DNA from: Acidobacteriota bacterium
GTDB taxonomy: Bacteria > Acidobacteriota > Blastocatellia > RBC074
Direction of reading: 5' to 3'
Length of the DNA stretch: 49,247 nucleotides
Assembly: GCA_018269055.1 (NCBI GenBank)
Contig: JAFDVI010000031.1
Location: 150,050-199,296, forward strand
Shown here: positions 9,601 through 17,783 of the stretch, piece by piece
Layout: every line of letters starts with the position of its first letter
Position numbering within the stretch: position 1 is the stretch's first letter
Notes under the pieces: generated by a model
The model's input: the letters and a program-made list of their open reading frames with translations, nothing else
Told to the model about the DNA's origin: nothing
Databases searched by the model: none
Position numbers and translations under genes: made by a program

Positions 9601-10254
9601 AGTGGTAAAGGCCCAGGCGACCCCGGCGGTGGTGGTGACCCCGGCGGCGGCGGCGGCCCTGGCGGCGGTGGCGGCACTAATCACGCGCCTGTAGCCAGAA
9701 TGAACCAACTGCCCGCGACCATTCAGGCGACGCTCAAACTAGGCGCGGTTGTCCATCTGGACGGTTCGCAATCCAGTGACGCCGATCTTGATCCGCTGAC
9801 TTACGTTTGGAAAGATGGCGAGTCAACCGTTGCCGAGGGCGCAATTGTGGACGCCACGTTGGCAGTTGGAATCCATTCGATCACTTTGACTGTTTCGGAC
9901 GGCAAGGGCGGCACGAACACCACTGCGCCGCAACAAATCGAAGTCCTGCCGCGTCCATTGACCATCACCAGCGCGACTCCGGCAAGGATCCCTCGCTTCA
10001 ACACGACAACCATGACCATCACCGGCACCGGCTTCAATGCCAACACGCAGGTGCGGTTTGATTGCACGTCGTATTGCAGTGGCGGTTCTCAGATCACGGT
10101 GAACATTGTCAGCATTGATGAAGATCAAATCGTCATCAGCGCCAGGACAACGCAAAACACGCCGCTGGGAAACCGCGACGCAGTTGTCGTCAACACGACC
10201 GGTTCCAACGCCGGATCGGCCAAACTGTCTCGCAGCAATTACGTATCGAACTAA
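6673..10254 (+). CDS. Large secreted multidomain protein (duplicated N-terminal domain, PKD/HYR/IPT-like modules)
   Basis: About 1193 residues. A signal peptide follows a short basic head, with the core LVLALAVVLTVAAASALFG and likely cleavage after AKA. Two copies of an unassigned ~250-residue domain follow; both start KPGSLL(F/V)FP(K/R) and contain NF/NW-L-IGSA and a D-YDRL segment. Then comes a PKD-like module (DPLTYKWYDGE), a HYR-like module opening DTTPPVLSGIP, a cadherin/Ig-like module, a Gly/Pro-rich linker encoded at about 9600-9678, a second PKD-like module (DPLTYVWKDGE) and a C-terminal IPT/TIG-like domain (ITSATPARIP...TITGTGF). Such proteins usually act in adhesion or cell-surface structure. 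No catalytic domain is evident. It has its own terminator. Confidence 0.85.
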   Translation: MEFKPQNIKTTKMKFNRFQFAFLHKNLVLALAVVLTVAAASALFGHSVWSAKAASAANTFQNEQPSVGPGLPMVGSNSQKSGASNTKPGSLLFFPKYTSNNASPSNVNTIISLTNVNPRDGITLRLFFVRDCQVQTMFLNLAANQTRTLLASSEDPGKTGYLIASAVNSQGVPTQFNWLIGSASIVTGRDANGHEANYNAVSVAKRTGGAIPVLEGATEAEIKFNDTDYDRLPQLVALDRIDNQDPNAGEEPPVPADNTHVTLISPLANLAGGSQTLQVVAIAYDQSGRPYPQIVNATCGLEKGVTGIWTLPALNSFITPDRAGWGSFAASMDGVPVPLLGLTLNDGVTEKYRSARHMQALSRLDSFSMKMPIAIPPIAAADSISSNQADATGGSTGASEMKPGSLLVFPRFASGMYGDSRVYITNTHPTQKARVRVFFTGIADSTAVNETILVLFPNQTASIDPNELAPNQKGWVMATAIDNRYLPLNFNFLIGSARVKDQNGNTFGYTALAVAKNSAGTLPRNEDLQTATITFDDENYDRLFSTMAVAGLPSQVDNTTMLGYARPPASVLDPVNIRGSVQTTVFDESLSQNSATIGGIEVRVGLIRGNITGPPVTNTILKGHRGWMRLAPGSPIFAWTNGASTTPFAAQPESSSWTGGIGGGVTLHALTLTDTYQLKTLSTNPNNHAPTANFESIDYNTEARAQTGTIVRLDGRISTDPDVDDPLTYKWYDGETVISTAPVSDFRLGIGTHALKLVVTDGNALSSEPLIRLVDVRDTTPPVLSGIPSRITRTTGSNVGVTVNYSLPVAYDAVDGLVSVSSSKLPGAIFPIGTTTVIFTARDNSGNTSTASMDVEIKKGTATFPQSGGVAGNKLPAMNSLNDQYVIVGKPRMISLEASDFDGDPVIFSLLGAPSYARIDAMDPVARKATLLINPQQGDQSVATNTRIVLTDSKGGIYQTLPFRIQISDVENDETGSGKGPGDPGGGGDPGGGGGPGGGGGTNHAPVARMNQLPATIQATLKLGAVVHLDGSQSSDADLDPLTYVWKDGESTVAEGAIVDATLAVGIHSITLTVSDGKGGTNTTAPQQIEVLPRPLTITSATPARIPRFNTTTMTITGTGFNANTQVRFDCTSYCSGGSQITVNIVSIDEDQIVISARTTQNTPLGNRDAVVVNTTGSNAGSAKLSRSNYVSN

Positions 10255-10284
10255 AACAGCGCGTATTTACTTTCCAATCTCCCG

Positions 10285-10322
10285 GGCCGTGCAGAAGATT
10301 TCTTCCTGCACGGCCATTTTTT
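10285..10322 (+). terminator. Rho-independent terminator after the large secreted protein gene
   Basis: A 10-bp perfect stem, GGCCGTGCAG (10285-10294) with CTGCACGGCC (10306-10315), an 11-nt loop, then ATTTTTTCTT. It lies 31 nt after the stop codon at 10252-10254. Confidence 0.9.
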
Positions 10323-10444
10323 CTTCGGCCAAACCCAAAATTTTTTCACCGGCGTGAGCGATTTGCGATTCGGTTTTCGCTTTTGTGTATCGGAAACCGT
10401 TATGGAACTTTCGCGACAGATTCAAAAACGGGTTGGACATTTCA

Positions 10445-10472
10445 TTGACTCGGTTTGTGCTCGCTGGCTAAT
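10445..10472 (+). promoter_or_regulatory. Possible promoter of the ECF sigma gene
   Basis: TTGACT at 10445-10450, a 16-nt spacer, and GCTAAT at 10467-10472. The -35 is good but the -10 lacks the first two consensus bases, so this is tentative. Confidence 0.3.
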
Positions 10473-10518
10473 CTCTCCGGCGTCTTTGCCGAATTCTGTA
10501 ACTCTGCCAGGAGACTCA

Positions 10519-11082
10519 ATGGCACCATCCGAATCGCACGATGTGACACAGTTGCTCAACGAGTGGCGCAATGGAAACCAGCAGGCACTGGAACAATTGA
10601 CGCCGCTGGTGTACGGCGAATTGCGACGGCTCGCAGGGCGTTTTCTTCGCCGCGAACGCGAAGGCCACACGTTGAATGCCACGGCCCTGATCAACGAGGC
10701 CTATTTGCAACTGATGGGACAGCAAGCGGATTGGCAAAATCGCGCGCATTTCATCGGCGTGGCGGCGCATTTGATGCGGAACATTCTGGTGGATCATGCG
10801 CGCGCTCACGCCGCAGCCAAACGCGGCGGCGGTGAACAGCCGCTTCCTTTGAACGAAGCGCGTAAGGTCTCCAACCAGACTTCGCCTGATGTGCTGGCGC
10901 TGGATGAAGCCTTGAAAGACCTGGCCAAACACGACGAACGCAAATGCCGCATCATCGAGCTTCGTTACTTCGGCGGCTTGAGTATGGAAGAAATCGCCGA
11001 AGTCACAGGTTTATCCATTGCCACGCTCCGCCGCGATTTGCGTATGGCTGAAGCCTGGCTGGGACGACAACTTCACCGGTAG
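10519..11082 (+). CDS. RNA polymerase sigma factor, ECF subfamily (TIGR02999-like)
   Basis: 187 residues from ATG 10519, chosen because AGGAG (10509-10513) lies 5 nt upstream; an earlier ATG at 10354 would add an unconserved, signal-free extension. The sequence has region 2 (LTPLVYGELRRLA...LNATALINEAYLQL...ARAHFIGVAAHLMR...ILVDHARAH) and region 4 (IIELRYFGGLSMEEIAEVTGLSIATLRRDLR, an HTH). This is the ECF type common in Acidobacteria and Planctomycetes next to Ser/Thr kinases. No anti-sigma factor is seen; regulation by the adjacent kinases is known for related ECF groups and is inferred here. Its TAG stop abuts an inverted repeat. Confidence 0.93.
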   Translation: MAPSESHDVTQLLNEWRNGNQQALEQLTPLVYGELRRLAGRFLRREREGHTLNATALINEAYLQLMGQQADWQNRAHFIGVAAHLMRNILVDHARAHAAAKRGGGEQPLPLNEARKVSNQTSPDVLALDEALKDLAKHDERKCRIIELRYFGGLSMEEIAEVTGLSIATLRRDLRMAEAWLGRQLHR

Positions 11083-11177
11083 TTGATAATGGATAACTGA
11101 CAATTGATAGCATCGCTATCGTTATCAACTATTTGCCACCATCAACTATCAATTATCAACTGTCCATTATCCATTAG
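11082..11177. repeat. AT-rich inverted repeat between the sigma factor and kinase genes
   Basis: The left arm, 11082-11110 (GTTGATAATGGATAACTGAC and on), imperfectly mirrors the right arm at 11142-11177, which ends in CCATTATCCATTAG. It resembles the TTGATAATTGATAA-type intergenic repeats seen in several phyla. It fills almost the whole 99-nt gap and touches the sigma factor's stop codon. Confidence 0.6.
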
Positions 11178-11181
11178 GCTT

Positions 11182-14163
11182 ATGACACCCGAACGTTGGC
11201 GACAGATCAAAGACCTGGCAACGGCAGCTTGTTCGCTGACCGTGGAAGAGCGAACAGCCTTGCTGAATCAATCCTGTGCGGAAGATTTGACAACCCGACT
11301 CGGCGTCGAAGCGCTGATCACCTTTCACGAACAGGCGACGCGAAAACTTGGCAGATTCACGACGCGGCTGACGGATCAATTGCCCGCGACACAAGACGTG
11401 TGGCTGCAAATTGAACGACTATTTCAATCCGCGGTGGACCTTGCGCCGGAAAAGCGCGCGGCGTTTTTGGACAAAGCCTGCAACGGCGACGAAGTCTTGC
11501 GCCAGGAAGTCGAAGCGTTGGTCGTTTACCAGGAAGCCGCTGGCGGCGCGATTCAGGCCGCAATTCACGATGCCGCTGAATTGTTGGCAATGGCTCCGAC
11601 AGGCTTTCTGGCAAAATCGCGCTTTGCGCCAGGCGCATTGCTGGCAGGGCGGTATCGCATCGTTGGCCAACTTGGCAAAGGCGGCATGGGTGAAGTGTAT
11701 CGCGCCGACGATTTGAAGCTTGGCCAATCGGTCGCGCTGAAATTCCTCACCGCCCAACTATCGAACGACAAAGCGATGCTGGCGCGTTTTCTGGGTGAAG
11801 TTCGCACCGCGCGGCAAGTCACACATCCGAACGTTTGCCGCGTTCACGACATTGGCGAAATCCAGACTGAAACTGGCACGCATCACTTCCTTTCGATGGA
11901 ATACATTGATGGCGAAGACCTCTCTTCCCTGCTGCGTCGCATCGGCCGATTGCCATCTGATAAAGCCGTTGAAATTTCCAACCAGCTTTGCGCAGGACTC
12001 GCCGCCGCGCACGATGCAGGAATTTTGCACCGCGATTTGAAACCGGCGAACGTGATGATTGACGGACGCGGCAAGGTCCGCATCACCGATTTCGGGTTGG
12101 CCGGATTGGCTGAACAGTTTCGCGGCCAGGAAGTGATGTCGGGAACTCCGGCGTATATGTCGCCTGAACAGCTTGCCGGTAAAGAGGTCACCACGCGCAG
12201 CGACATTTACGCGCTGGGGCTGGTAATTTACGAAATCTTCACCGGCAAACGCGTTTTTGACGCTTCGACGCTCGACGATTTGCGCCGTTTGCACGAACAC
12301 AGCGCGCCGACCAATCCCTCGCTGCACGTTAAGGAAATTGACCCGCAAGTTGAAACATTGATCTTGCGCTGTCTGGCCAAAGACCCGGCGGATCGCCCCG
12401 CCTCGGCAATTCAGGTCGCAGCCGCATTGCCAGGGAACGACCCGCTGGCAGCAGCGCTGGCCGCCGGAGAAACGCCTTCGCCGGAAATGGTCGCCGCTGC
12501 GCCAAAATCCGGCAGCTTGCGTCCGGCAGTCGCCATTGCCTGTTTGTTGACGACGCTGGCGGTGGTGGCGTTTTTGTTGCTGACAGCAACGCGCGTTTTG
12601 CTGCACGAAAATGTGCCGCTACAAAAATCGCCGGAAGTGTTGGCCGAACGCGCGCAAAGCTTGAGCCGCCAATTCGGTTACAGCGTCACACCTGTTGATG
12701 CGGCGCACGGCTTCGAACTGGATCAGAACTTTTGGGAATACGCCTTCCAGACACAGGCTCCGGCGGGATATTGGCAACGCACCAAGACCGGCCAACCACT
12801 GACGCTCTATTTTTGGTATCGCCAAAGCCCGCGTTACCTGACTGCCTGGCGTTATTTTTCCGGCTACGTGTCGCTGGCTGATCCGCCGATGGATGCTCCC
12901 GGAATGGTCGGCATGATTCTTGATCCGCGGGGGCGACTGGTGGAGTTTCAAGCTGTTCCGCCGCAGGTGATTTCCACTGAAAGCGCAGTTGCACAGCCGG
13001 ACTGGAAACCGCTCTTTACCGAAGCCGGATTGGATTTTGCGAAGTTCACGACGACCAGTCCGCAATGGACGCCTCCCGGTTTTGCCGATCAGCAAGTCGC
13101 CTGGCAAGGGCGACATCCCGATCACGCTGATGTTCCGATTCGCGTCGAAGCCGCAGCCTGGCGCGGCCAACCAGTTTATTTCCGCCTCGTCGCGCCCTGG
13201 GATAAAGCGCGGCGGCAAGAAGCGACTGTATCCAGCGCCAGTCAAAAAGCTGGAAACGTCCTGATGACGCTCATTTTTGTGGCAATGATTGCCGGAGCAT
13301 TATTGCTGGCGCGGCGCAACCTGTGGCAGGGCCGAGGCGACCGCAAAAGCGCAAACAAGCTGGCAGCGATGATCTTCGCGCTAAGCTTCTTCGGCAAATT
13401 ACTCGGTGCGCATCACGTACCGAGTAACAGCGAATTCCGAATCCTGTTTGATTCCGCCGCCGCTTCGCTGCTTTACGCCGCGCTGTCCTGGCTCTGTTAC
13501 TTGGCGCTGGAACCAGCCGTGCGCCGCTACTGGCCGAAGCTGCTGATTTCATGGACACGATTCCTGGCGGGCGATTTCCGCGACCCAATGGTGGGGCGCG
13601 ATGTGCTGCTGGGCGGAATGTTCGGGCTGATTGGCCATCCATTGATTATCTGGGCTGGCCGTTTGATTGCTTTGCGCCTTGGGCGTGGTCTTGGACTTGC
13701 GACTGAACTGAATCCGCTGACGCTTGGCGGAACTCGCCACTTGCTGGCGCACTTCCTGCTCAGCCTACCAGAAGCGGGTTTTACTGGGTTGGGGTGTTTA
13801 TTGATGCTTTTACTGATTTACCTGATCGTGCGCCGGGAATGGTTGGCGGCGCTCGCAAGCTGGTTGCTCTTTTACGCCTTCCTGCTGCTGTTTTTCACGA
13901 CCTCCTGGCCGCAAGGCTTGCTGTATTCGATTGAAGCAGCGGCGGTCGTCATCACGGTTTCGCGGTTCGGGCTGCTCGCTTCCATAAGTTACTTTTTGTT
14001 TTTCGCCCTATGTTTTCAATACCCGATGACGCTGAACCTGTCGAACTGGTACGCGGGCAGTTCGCTCTTTGCTCTTTTCGTGCTGCTTGGGCTGAGCAGC
14101 TATGGGTTTTACACCTCGCTGGGCGGGCAGAAGCTGTTTGCGGGAGAGCTGCTGGAGGAATGA
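11182..14163 (+). CDS. Membrane Ser/Thr protein kinase with polytopic C-terminus (first of a tandem pair)
   Basis: 993 residues from ATG 11182, which gives the family head TPERWRQIKDL. Two related ~60-residue helical repeats fill the N-terminal 140 residues (PERWRQI... and VWLQIERLF...). A Hanks-type kinase domain runs from about 155 to 430: the P-loop is GKGGMGEV, the lysine lies in VALKFL (about 187), HRDLKPAN is near 283, DFG near 303, and GTPAYMSPEQ follows. A membrane helix near 450-473 is followed by ~215 exported residues and then about eight hydrophobic segments to the end. It probably senses an outside or membrane signal and phosphorylates cytoplasmic targets. It lies directly after the ECF sigma gene and is paralogous to the next gene. 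Confidence 0.93.
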   Translation: MTPERWRQIKDLATAACSLTVEERTALLNQSCAEDLTTRLGVEALITFHEQATRKLGRFTTRLTDQLPATQDVWLQIERLFQSAVDLAPEKRAAFLDKACNGDEVLRQEVEALVVYQEAAGGAIQAAIHDAAELLAMAPTGFLAKSRFAPGALLAGRYRIVGQLGKGGMGEVYRADDLKLGQSVALKFLTAQLSNDKAMLARFLGEVRTARQVTHPNVCRVHDIGEIQTETGTHHFLSMEYIDGEDLSSLLRRIGRLPSDKAVEISNQLCAGLAAAHDAGILHRDLKPANVMIDGRGKVRITDFGLAGLAEQFRGQEVMSGTPAYMSPEQLAGKEVTTRSDIYALGLVIYEIFTGKRVFDASTLDDLRRLHEHSAPTNPSLHVKEIDPQVETLILRCLAKDPADRPASAIQVAAALPGNDPLAAALAAGETPSPEMVAAAPKSGSLRPAVAIACLLTTLAVVAFLLLTATRVLLHENVPLQKSPEVLAERAQSLSRQFGYSVTPVDAAHGFELDQNFWEYAFQTQAPAGYWQRTKTGQPLTLYFWYRQSPRYLTAWRYFSGYVSLADPPMDAPGMVGMILDPRGRLVEFQAVPPQVISTESAVAQPDWKPLFTEAGLDFAKFTTTSPQWTPPGFADQQVAWQGRHPDHADVPIRVEAAAWRGQPVYFRLVAPWDKARRQEATVSSASQKAGNVLMTLIFVAMIAGALLLARRNLWQGRGDRKSANKLAAMIFALSFFGKLLGAHHVPSNSEFRILFDSAAASLLYAALSWLCYLALEPAVRRYWPKLLISWTRFLAGDFRDPMVGRDVLLGGMFGLIGHPLIIWAGRLIALRLGRGLGLATELNPLTLGGTRHLLAHFLLSLPEAGFTGLGCLLMLLLIYLIVRREWLAALASWLLFYAFLLLFFTTSWPQGLLYSIEAAAVVITVSRFGLLASISYFLFFALCFQYPMTLNLSNWYAGSSLFALFVLLGLSSYGFYTSLGGQKLFAGELLEE

Positions 14164-14213
14164 TTCATGCTCAAAGCCATTTGTAATTTCACTCGATAAC
14201 GGAGGATACGGCG

Positions 14214-17177
14214 ATGACTCCCGAACGCTGGCAACAAATCAAAATCCTTGTGAACTCAGCTTTAGAACGAAGCGCAGAAGACCGCTCGGCCACTTTGCAG
14301 CAATCGTGCGCCGAGGATGTATCGCTGCGCCGGGGCGCGGAAGCCTTGCTCTCGTTCCACGAACAAGCGACGCGCAATCTGGCCAATGCGCCTGCCCTCA
14401 ACGCTGCGAAGCTCAGTTCCGCAGGCACGATGTCGCCCGAACGCTGGCAACAGGTCGAGCAACTTTTTCAGTCGGCATTGGAGCTTCCAGCCGCCGAGCG
14501 CGCCGCGTTTCTGGCCAAGGCTTGCGGCGACGACAGGGAGTTGCGCCAAGAGGTCGAAGCTTTGCTGGTATTTCAAACCGGAATGAGTGGCGTGATTCAA
14601 GGCGCGGTCGAGCAAGCCGCCGGATTGTTGGATCACTCATCTGCCAAAGCTCGATTCGCGGCGGGCATGACGCTTAACAAACGCTATCGAATTATCGGCT
14701 TGCTGGGTCGTGGCGGGATGGGCGAAGTCTATCGCGCCGATGATTTGAAACTCGGCCATCCGGTCGCGCTGAAGTTCCTGACTGAAAAGCTATCGCAGGA
14801 CAAAGCGATGCTCGCCCGCTTTCATGGCGAAGTGGCAATGGCGCATCGCGTGACGCATCCAAACGTTTGCCGCGTCCACGACATCGGCGAGGTGACAACT
14901 TCCTCCGGCAAGCTGCACTTTCTTTCGATGGAGTACGTGGACGGCGAAGACCTGTCTTCCCTGCTGCGGCGCATAGGGCGCTTGCCTGCGGACAAAGCCG
15001 TCGAAATCGCCAACCAGCTTTGCGCGGGATTGGCCGCCGCGCACGAAGCGGGCGTTCTGCATCGAGACTTGAAACCGGCGAACGTCATGCTGGACGGCAA
15101 AGGCCGCGTCCGCATCACCGATTTTGGCTTGGCCGGATTTGCTGAACAGATTCGCAACGAAGAAGTCTTTGCTGGGACTCCTGCCTACATGTCGCCGGAA
15201 CAATTTGCGGGCAAAGAGGTGACGACGAAGAGCGACATTTACGCGCTGGGTTTGGTGCTCTACGAAATCTTCACGGGCAAGCGCGTGTTTGAAGCAGGTT
15301 CGCTGGCCGAATTGCAGCAGATGCACGAGAGCAGTGCGCCGACCAATCCATCGAATTGGGTGAAAGACATTGACCCGCTGGTCGAGCGCGTGATCCTGCG
15401 CTGTCTGGAAAAAGACCCGTCGAAGCGCCTGGCTTCGGCCAAACAAGTGGCGGATGCGTTGCCGGGCGGCGATCCGCTGGCGGCGGCGCTGGCAATGGGC
15501 GAGACGCCTTCGCCGGAGATGGTGGCCGCCGCGCCGCTGGAAGGTACGTTGCGACCGGCAGTCGCCGTGGCGTGTCTGGCGGCGGTGCTGGTCGGGCTGG
15601 CGCTGATTGTGCTACTGGCGGGCCAAAAGTACATGACCAGAAATGGGCCTTTGGAAAAGTCTCCTGAAGTGCTGAGCGAACGCGCGAGCGAGATTGCCAG
15701 CCAGCTCGGTTACACAGCGCCACCGGTGGATAAGGCTTGGGGATTTGGTCAGGACTTTAGTTATAAGCAATACGTGGCGGAGCATGATGCAACAGTGAAT
15801 CGGTGGGACAAATTAAGAATGGGCGAGCCTTCAGCAATTTATTTCTGGTATCGCCAAAGTCCACGTTATCTGTTGCCGTATAACCCTGGGCCTGTGCAAC
15901 CCGACGATCCGCCGTTGCTGACATCTGGCGCAGTAGATTTAACCCTCGACCCTCGTGGCCGGTTGCGCGGTTTTCAGGCTGTGCCACCCCAATTGGATGA
16001 GGCCACGGACGCAGCGCCTGCTCCCGATTACACGCTGCTTTTTGCTTTGGCTGGCCTGGACATCACGAAATTTACGCCGACTGTGTCCAAGTGGCTGCCA
16101 CCGGTCAACAGTGATCATCGCGCGGCCTGGGAGGGCGTTTTCCCCTATCAAGCGCAACTACCGCTTCGCATTGAGGCGGCATCTTATCGTGGCCGGCCAG
16201 TTTATTTTCAAATGATTGCTCCCTGGGATAAACCCAGTCGCATGGGAACAGATCAGCAGGCAGTCATAATCAATCCCTGGATGATTTTAACTAGCCTGAT
16301 GACACTGGCAGGCGTGCTGGTCGCCCATCGCAATTTGCGTCTTGGGCGCGGAGATCGCAAAGGTGCGTTCCGTCTGGCTCTCTACTTTTTTGCGCTAACG
16401 ATGCTGTCTTATTTCGTCGCGTCTCATCACACTCCTACTGGCGCCGAGTTCAATCGTTACTTTACTAACATCGCTCTTGCTTCGTTTTACGCAACCAGCG
16501 TTTGGCTGCTTTACCTGGCGCTCGAACCATACGTGCGTCGCCGCTGGCCGCACCGCATCATCGCCTGGAGCCGGTTGCTGGCCGGACATTTTCGCGATCC
16601 ACTGGTCGGACGAGAGTTCCTGGTGGGCAGCCTATTTGCAGTTGGCCTTGTTTTACTCCTTTTTCCTATCGGCCTGATAAGGAAATGGCTTGGGTTACTG
16701 GAACGTCAGCCCCTCGGAGTAGTCCCACAGACTCTGCACGGACTGCGTGGATTGGCAGAGGCATTTGTGAATGCGCACGGATCCATGCTCATCTGGTCTT
16801 TGTGGTTACTACTTATCTTACTCTTTCTATCTCGCGTGCTGCGCAGGAAGTGGCTGCTGGTTAGTGCAACTTGGCTACTCTTCACCTTTATTTTCGGACT
16901 ACAGTTTCGCATCACAAATGCAGAAGGCTGGGTCTTTGTTGGCTTGCTCAACGTTTGCTGGATCACCCTCCAGATGCGCTTTGGGCTGCTGGCGACGACT
17001 GTCTTTTTTACCAACGTTATTCTACTTGTGACTTTCCCGGTTACATCCGATTTTTCGGCCTGGTATGCGGAAGGAACCTTTTTCGTCCTCGGCGTCTTTC
17101 TGATCACTTCCGGCTATGGCTTCTACACCTCGCTGGGCGGGCAGAAGGTGTTCGCGGGGAAGCTGCTGGAAGAGTGA
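14214..17177 (+). CDS. Membrane Ser/Thr protein kinase with polytopic C-terminus (second of a tandem pair)
   Basis: 987 residues, with GGAGG at 14201-14205, 8 nt before ATG 14214. The architecture matches the preceding gene: two N-terminal PERWQQI-type repeats, a kinase domain (GRGGMGEV near 162, VALKFL, HRDLKPANVM near 282, DFG near 302, GTPAYMSPEQ), a membrane helix near 447, an exported ~200-residue part and about eight C-terminal membrane segments. All catalytic residues seem present. The kinase domains are far more alike than the exported parts, which fits a duplication with the input domain diverging. The final 41 bp, encoding GGQKVFAGKLLEE and most of the stop, recurs three more times downstream. 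Confidence 0.93.
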   Translation: MTPERWQQIKILVNSALERSAEDRSATLQQSCAEDVSLRRGAEALLSFHEQATRNLANAPALNAAKLSSAGTMSPERWQQVEQLFQSALELPAAERAAFLAKACGDDRELRQEVEALLVFQTGMSGVIQGAVEQAAGLLDHSSAKARFAAGMTLNKRYRIIGLLGRGGMGEVYRADDLKLGHPVALKFLTEKLSQDKAMLARFHGEVAMAHRVTHPNVCRVHDIGEVTTSSGKLHFLSMEYVDGEDLSSLLRRIGRLPADKAVEIANQLCAGLAAAHEAGVLHRDLKPANVMLDGKGRVRITDFGLAGFAEQIRNEEVFAGTPAYMSPEQFAGKEVTTKSDIYALGLVLYEIFTGKRVFEAGSLAELQQMHESSAPTNPSNWVKDIDPLVERVILRCLEKDPSKRLASAKQVADALPGGDPLAAALAMGETPSPEMVAAAPLEGTLRPAVAVACLAAVLVGLALIVLLAGQKYMTRNGPLEKSPEVLSERASEIASQLGYTAPPVDKAWGFGQDFSYKQYVAEHDATVNRWDKLRMGEPSAIYFWYRQSPRYLLPYNPGPVQPDDPPLLTSGAVDLTLDPRGRLRGFQAVPPQLDEATDAAPAPDYTLLFALAGLDITKFTPTVSKWLPPVNSDHRAAWEGVFPYQAQLPLRIEAASYRGRPVYFQMIAPWDKPSRMGTDQQAVIINPWMILTSLMTLAGVLVAHRNLRLGRGDRKGAFRLALYFFALTMLSYFVASHHTPTGAEFNRYFTNIALASFYATSVWLLYLALEPYVRRRWPHRIIAWSRLLAGHFRDPLVGREFLVGSLFAVGLVLLLFPIGLIRKWLGLLERQPLGVVPQTLHGLRGLAEAFVNAHGSMLIWSLWLLLILLFLSRVLRRKWLLVSATWLLFTFIFGLQFRITNAEGWVFVGLLNVCWITLQMRFGLLATTVFFTNVILLVTFPVTSDFSAWYAEGTFFVLGVFLITSGYGFYTSLGGQKVFAGKLLEE

Positions 17178-17320
17178 TGGGTACGCAGGCGTCCCCGCCT
17201 GCTGTCAAAAAAGCCGCGCAGCATCCTTGTTTGACTTCCTGAAACGCTCTCTTTTGCGAAGGCAGGATTCGGAAGCTTCGCGCTTTTTACAGGTGGCAAG
17301 CGAGGACGCTTGCGTACCCA
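17177..17320. repeat. Palindromic element A, first copy (GGGTAC-foot REP doublet)
   Basis: The left REP is GGGTAC + GCAGGCG-TCCC-CGCCTGC (17179-17202). The right REP is GCAAGCG-AGGA-CGCTTGC + GTACCC (17297-17319). The interior ~95 nt is non-coding. It shares a long, apparently identical 3' half with the copy at 17527-17670. Confidence 0.8.
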
Positions 17321-17361
17321 GGCGGGCAGAAGGTGATCGCGGGCAAGCTGCTGGAAGAGTG

Positions 17362-17485
17362 AACCCTGGGTACGCATCGCTTCCAGCGTGCAGACGTGGC
17401 GAGAGTCCGCTGGCTGCCGGAGGATGCTCTTTCAGCATTTGTTGGTCCGCTGCCGAGACCGCACGCTGGAAGCGGTGCGTACCCA
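17362..17485. repeat. Palindromic element B (GGGTAC-foot REP doublet)
   Basis: It has the same foot as element A but a different stem: GGGTAC followed by GCATCGCT-TCC-AGCGTGC on the left, and GCACGCT-GGA-AGCGGTGC followed by GTACCC on the right. Each stem has one bulged base. Confidence 0.75.
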
Positions 17486-17526
17486 GGCGGGCAGAAGGTG
17501 TTCGCGGGGAAGCTGCTGGAAGATTG

Positions 17527-17670
17527 TGGGTACGCAGGCGTCCCCGCCTGCTGTGATAGAAGCCGCGCAGCGTCCTTGTTCTGACTTGCTGGAAAACTCT
17601 CTTTTGCGAAGGCAGGATTCGGAAGCTTCGCGCTTTTTACAGGTGGCAAGCGAGGACGCTTGCGTACCCA
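17527..17670. repeat. Palindromic element A, second copy
   Basis: Same 144-bp length and same ends as 17177-17320. The stretch from about 17597 to the end appears identical to 17247-17320, while the left interior differs at several bases. This suggests a recent duplication or conversion. Confidence 0.8.
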
Positions 17671-17783
17671 GGCGGCAGAAGGTCTTCGCGAGGAAGCTGC
17701 TGGAAGAGTGACGGCAGACAAGCCGAACATCTCGGCAGGCTGTAGTAGAATGCCGACGCTATCAACTCTTCCGGCAAGGACAA

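Larger units (their letters stand above)
17136..17710 (+). repeat. Array: four copies of the kinase gene's 3' end alternating with palindromic elements
   Basis: The 41-bp kinase end (starts GGCGGGCAGAAGGTG, ends GCTGCTGGAAGAGTG) occurs at 17136-17176, 17321-17361 (two changes), 17486-17526 (one change) and 17671-17710 (one base short, plus changes). Between the copies lie elements of 144, 124 and 144 bp whose ends are GGGTACGC and GCGTACCCA. The order is copy-A-copy-B-copy-A-copy. It looks like repeated insertion with a long target duplication, or tandem amplification of a [palindrome + gene end] unit. Confidence 0.9.

Noticed and set aside
17136..17710. Considered as a CRISPR array because of four ~41-bp repeats
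   Set aside because: The repeats are the coding end of the kinase gene, the 'spacers' are related palindromic elements of 124-144 bp, and there are no cas genes.
17116..17711. Short open frames running through the repeat array
   Set aside because: They translate REP stems (for example GYAGVPAC-type peptides), differ in frame between units and have no start signals.
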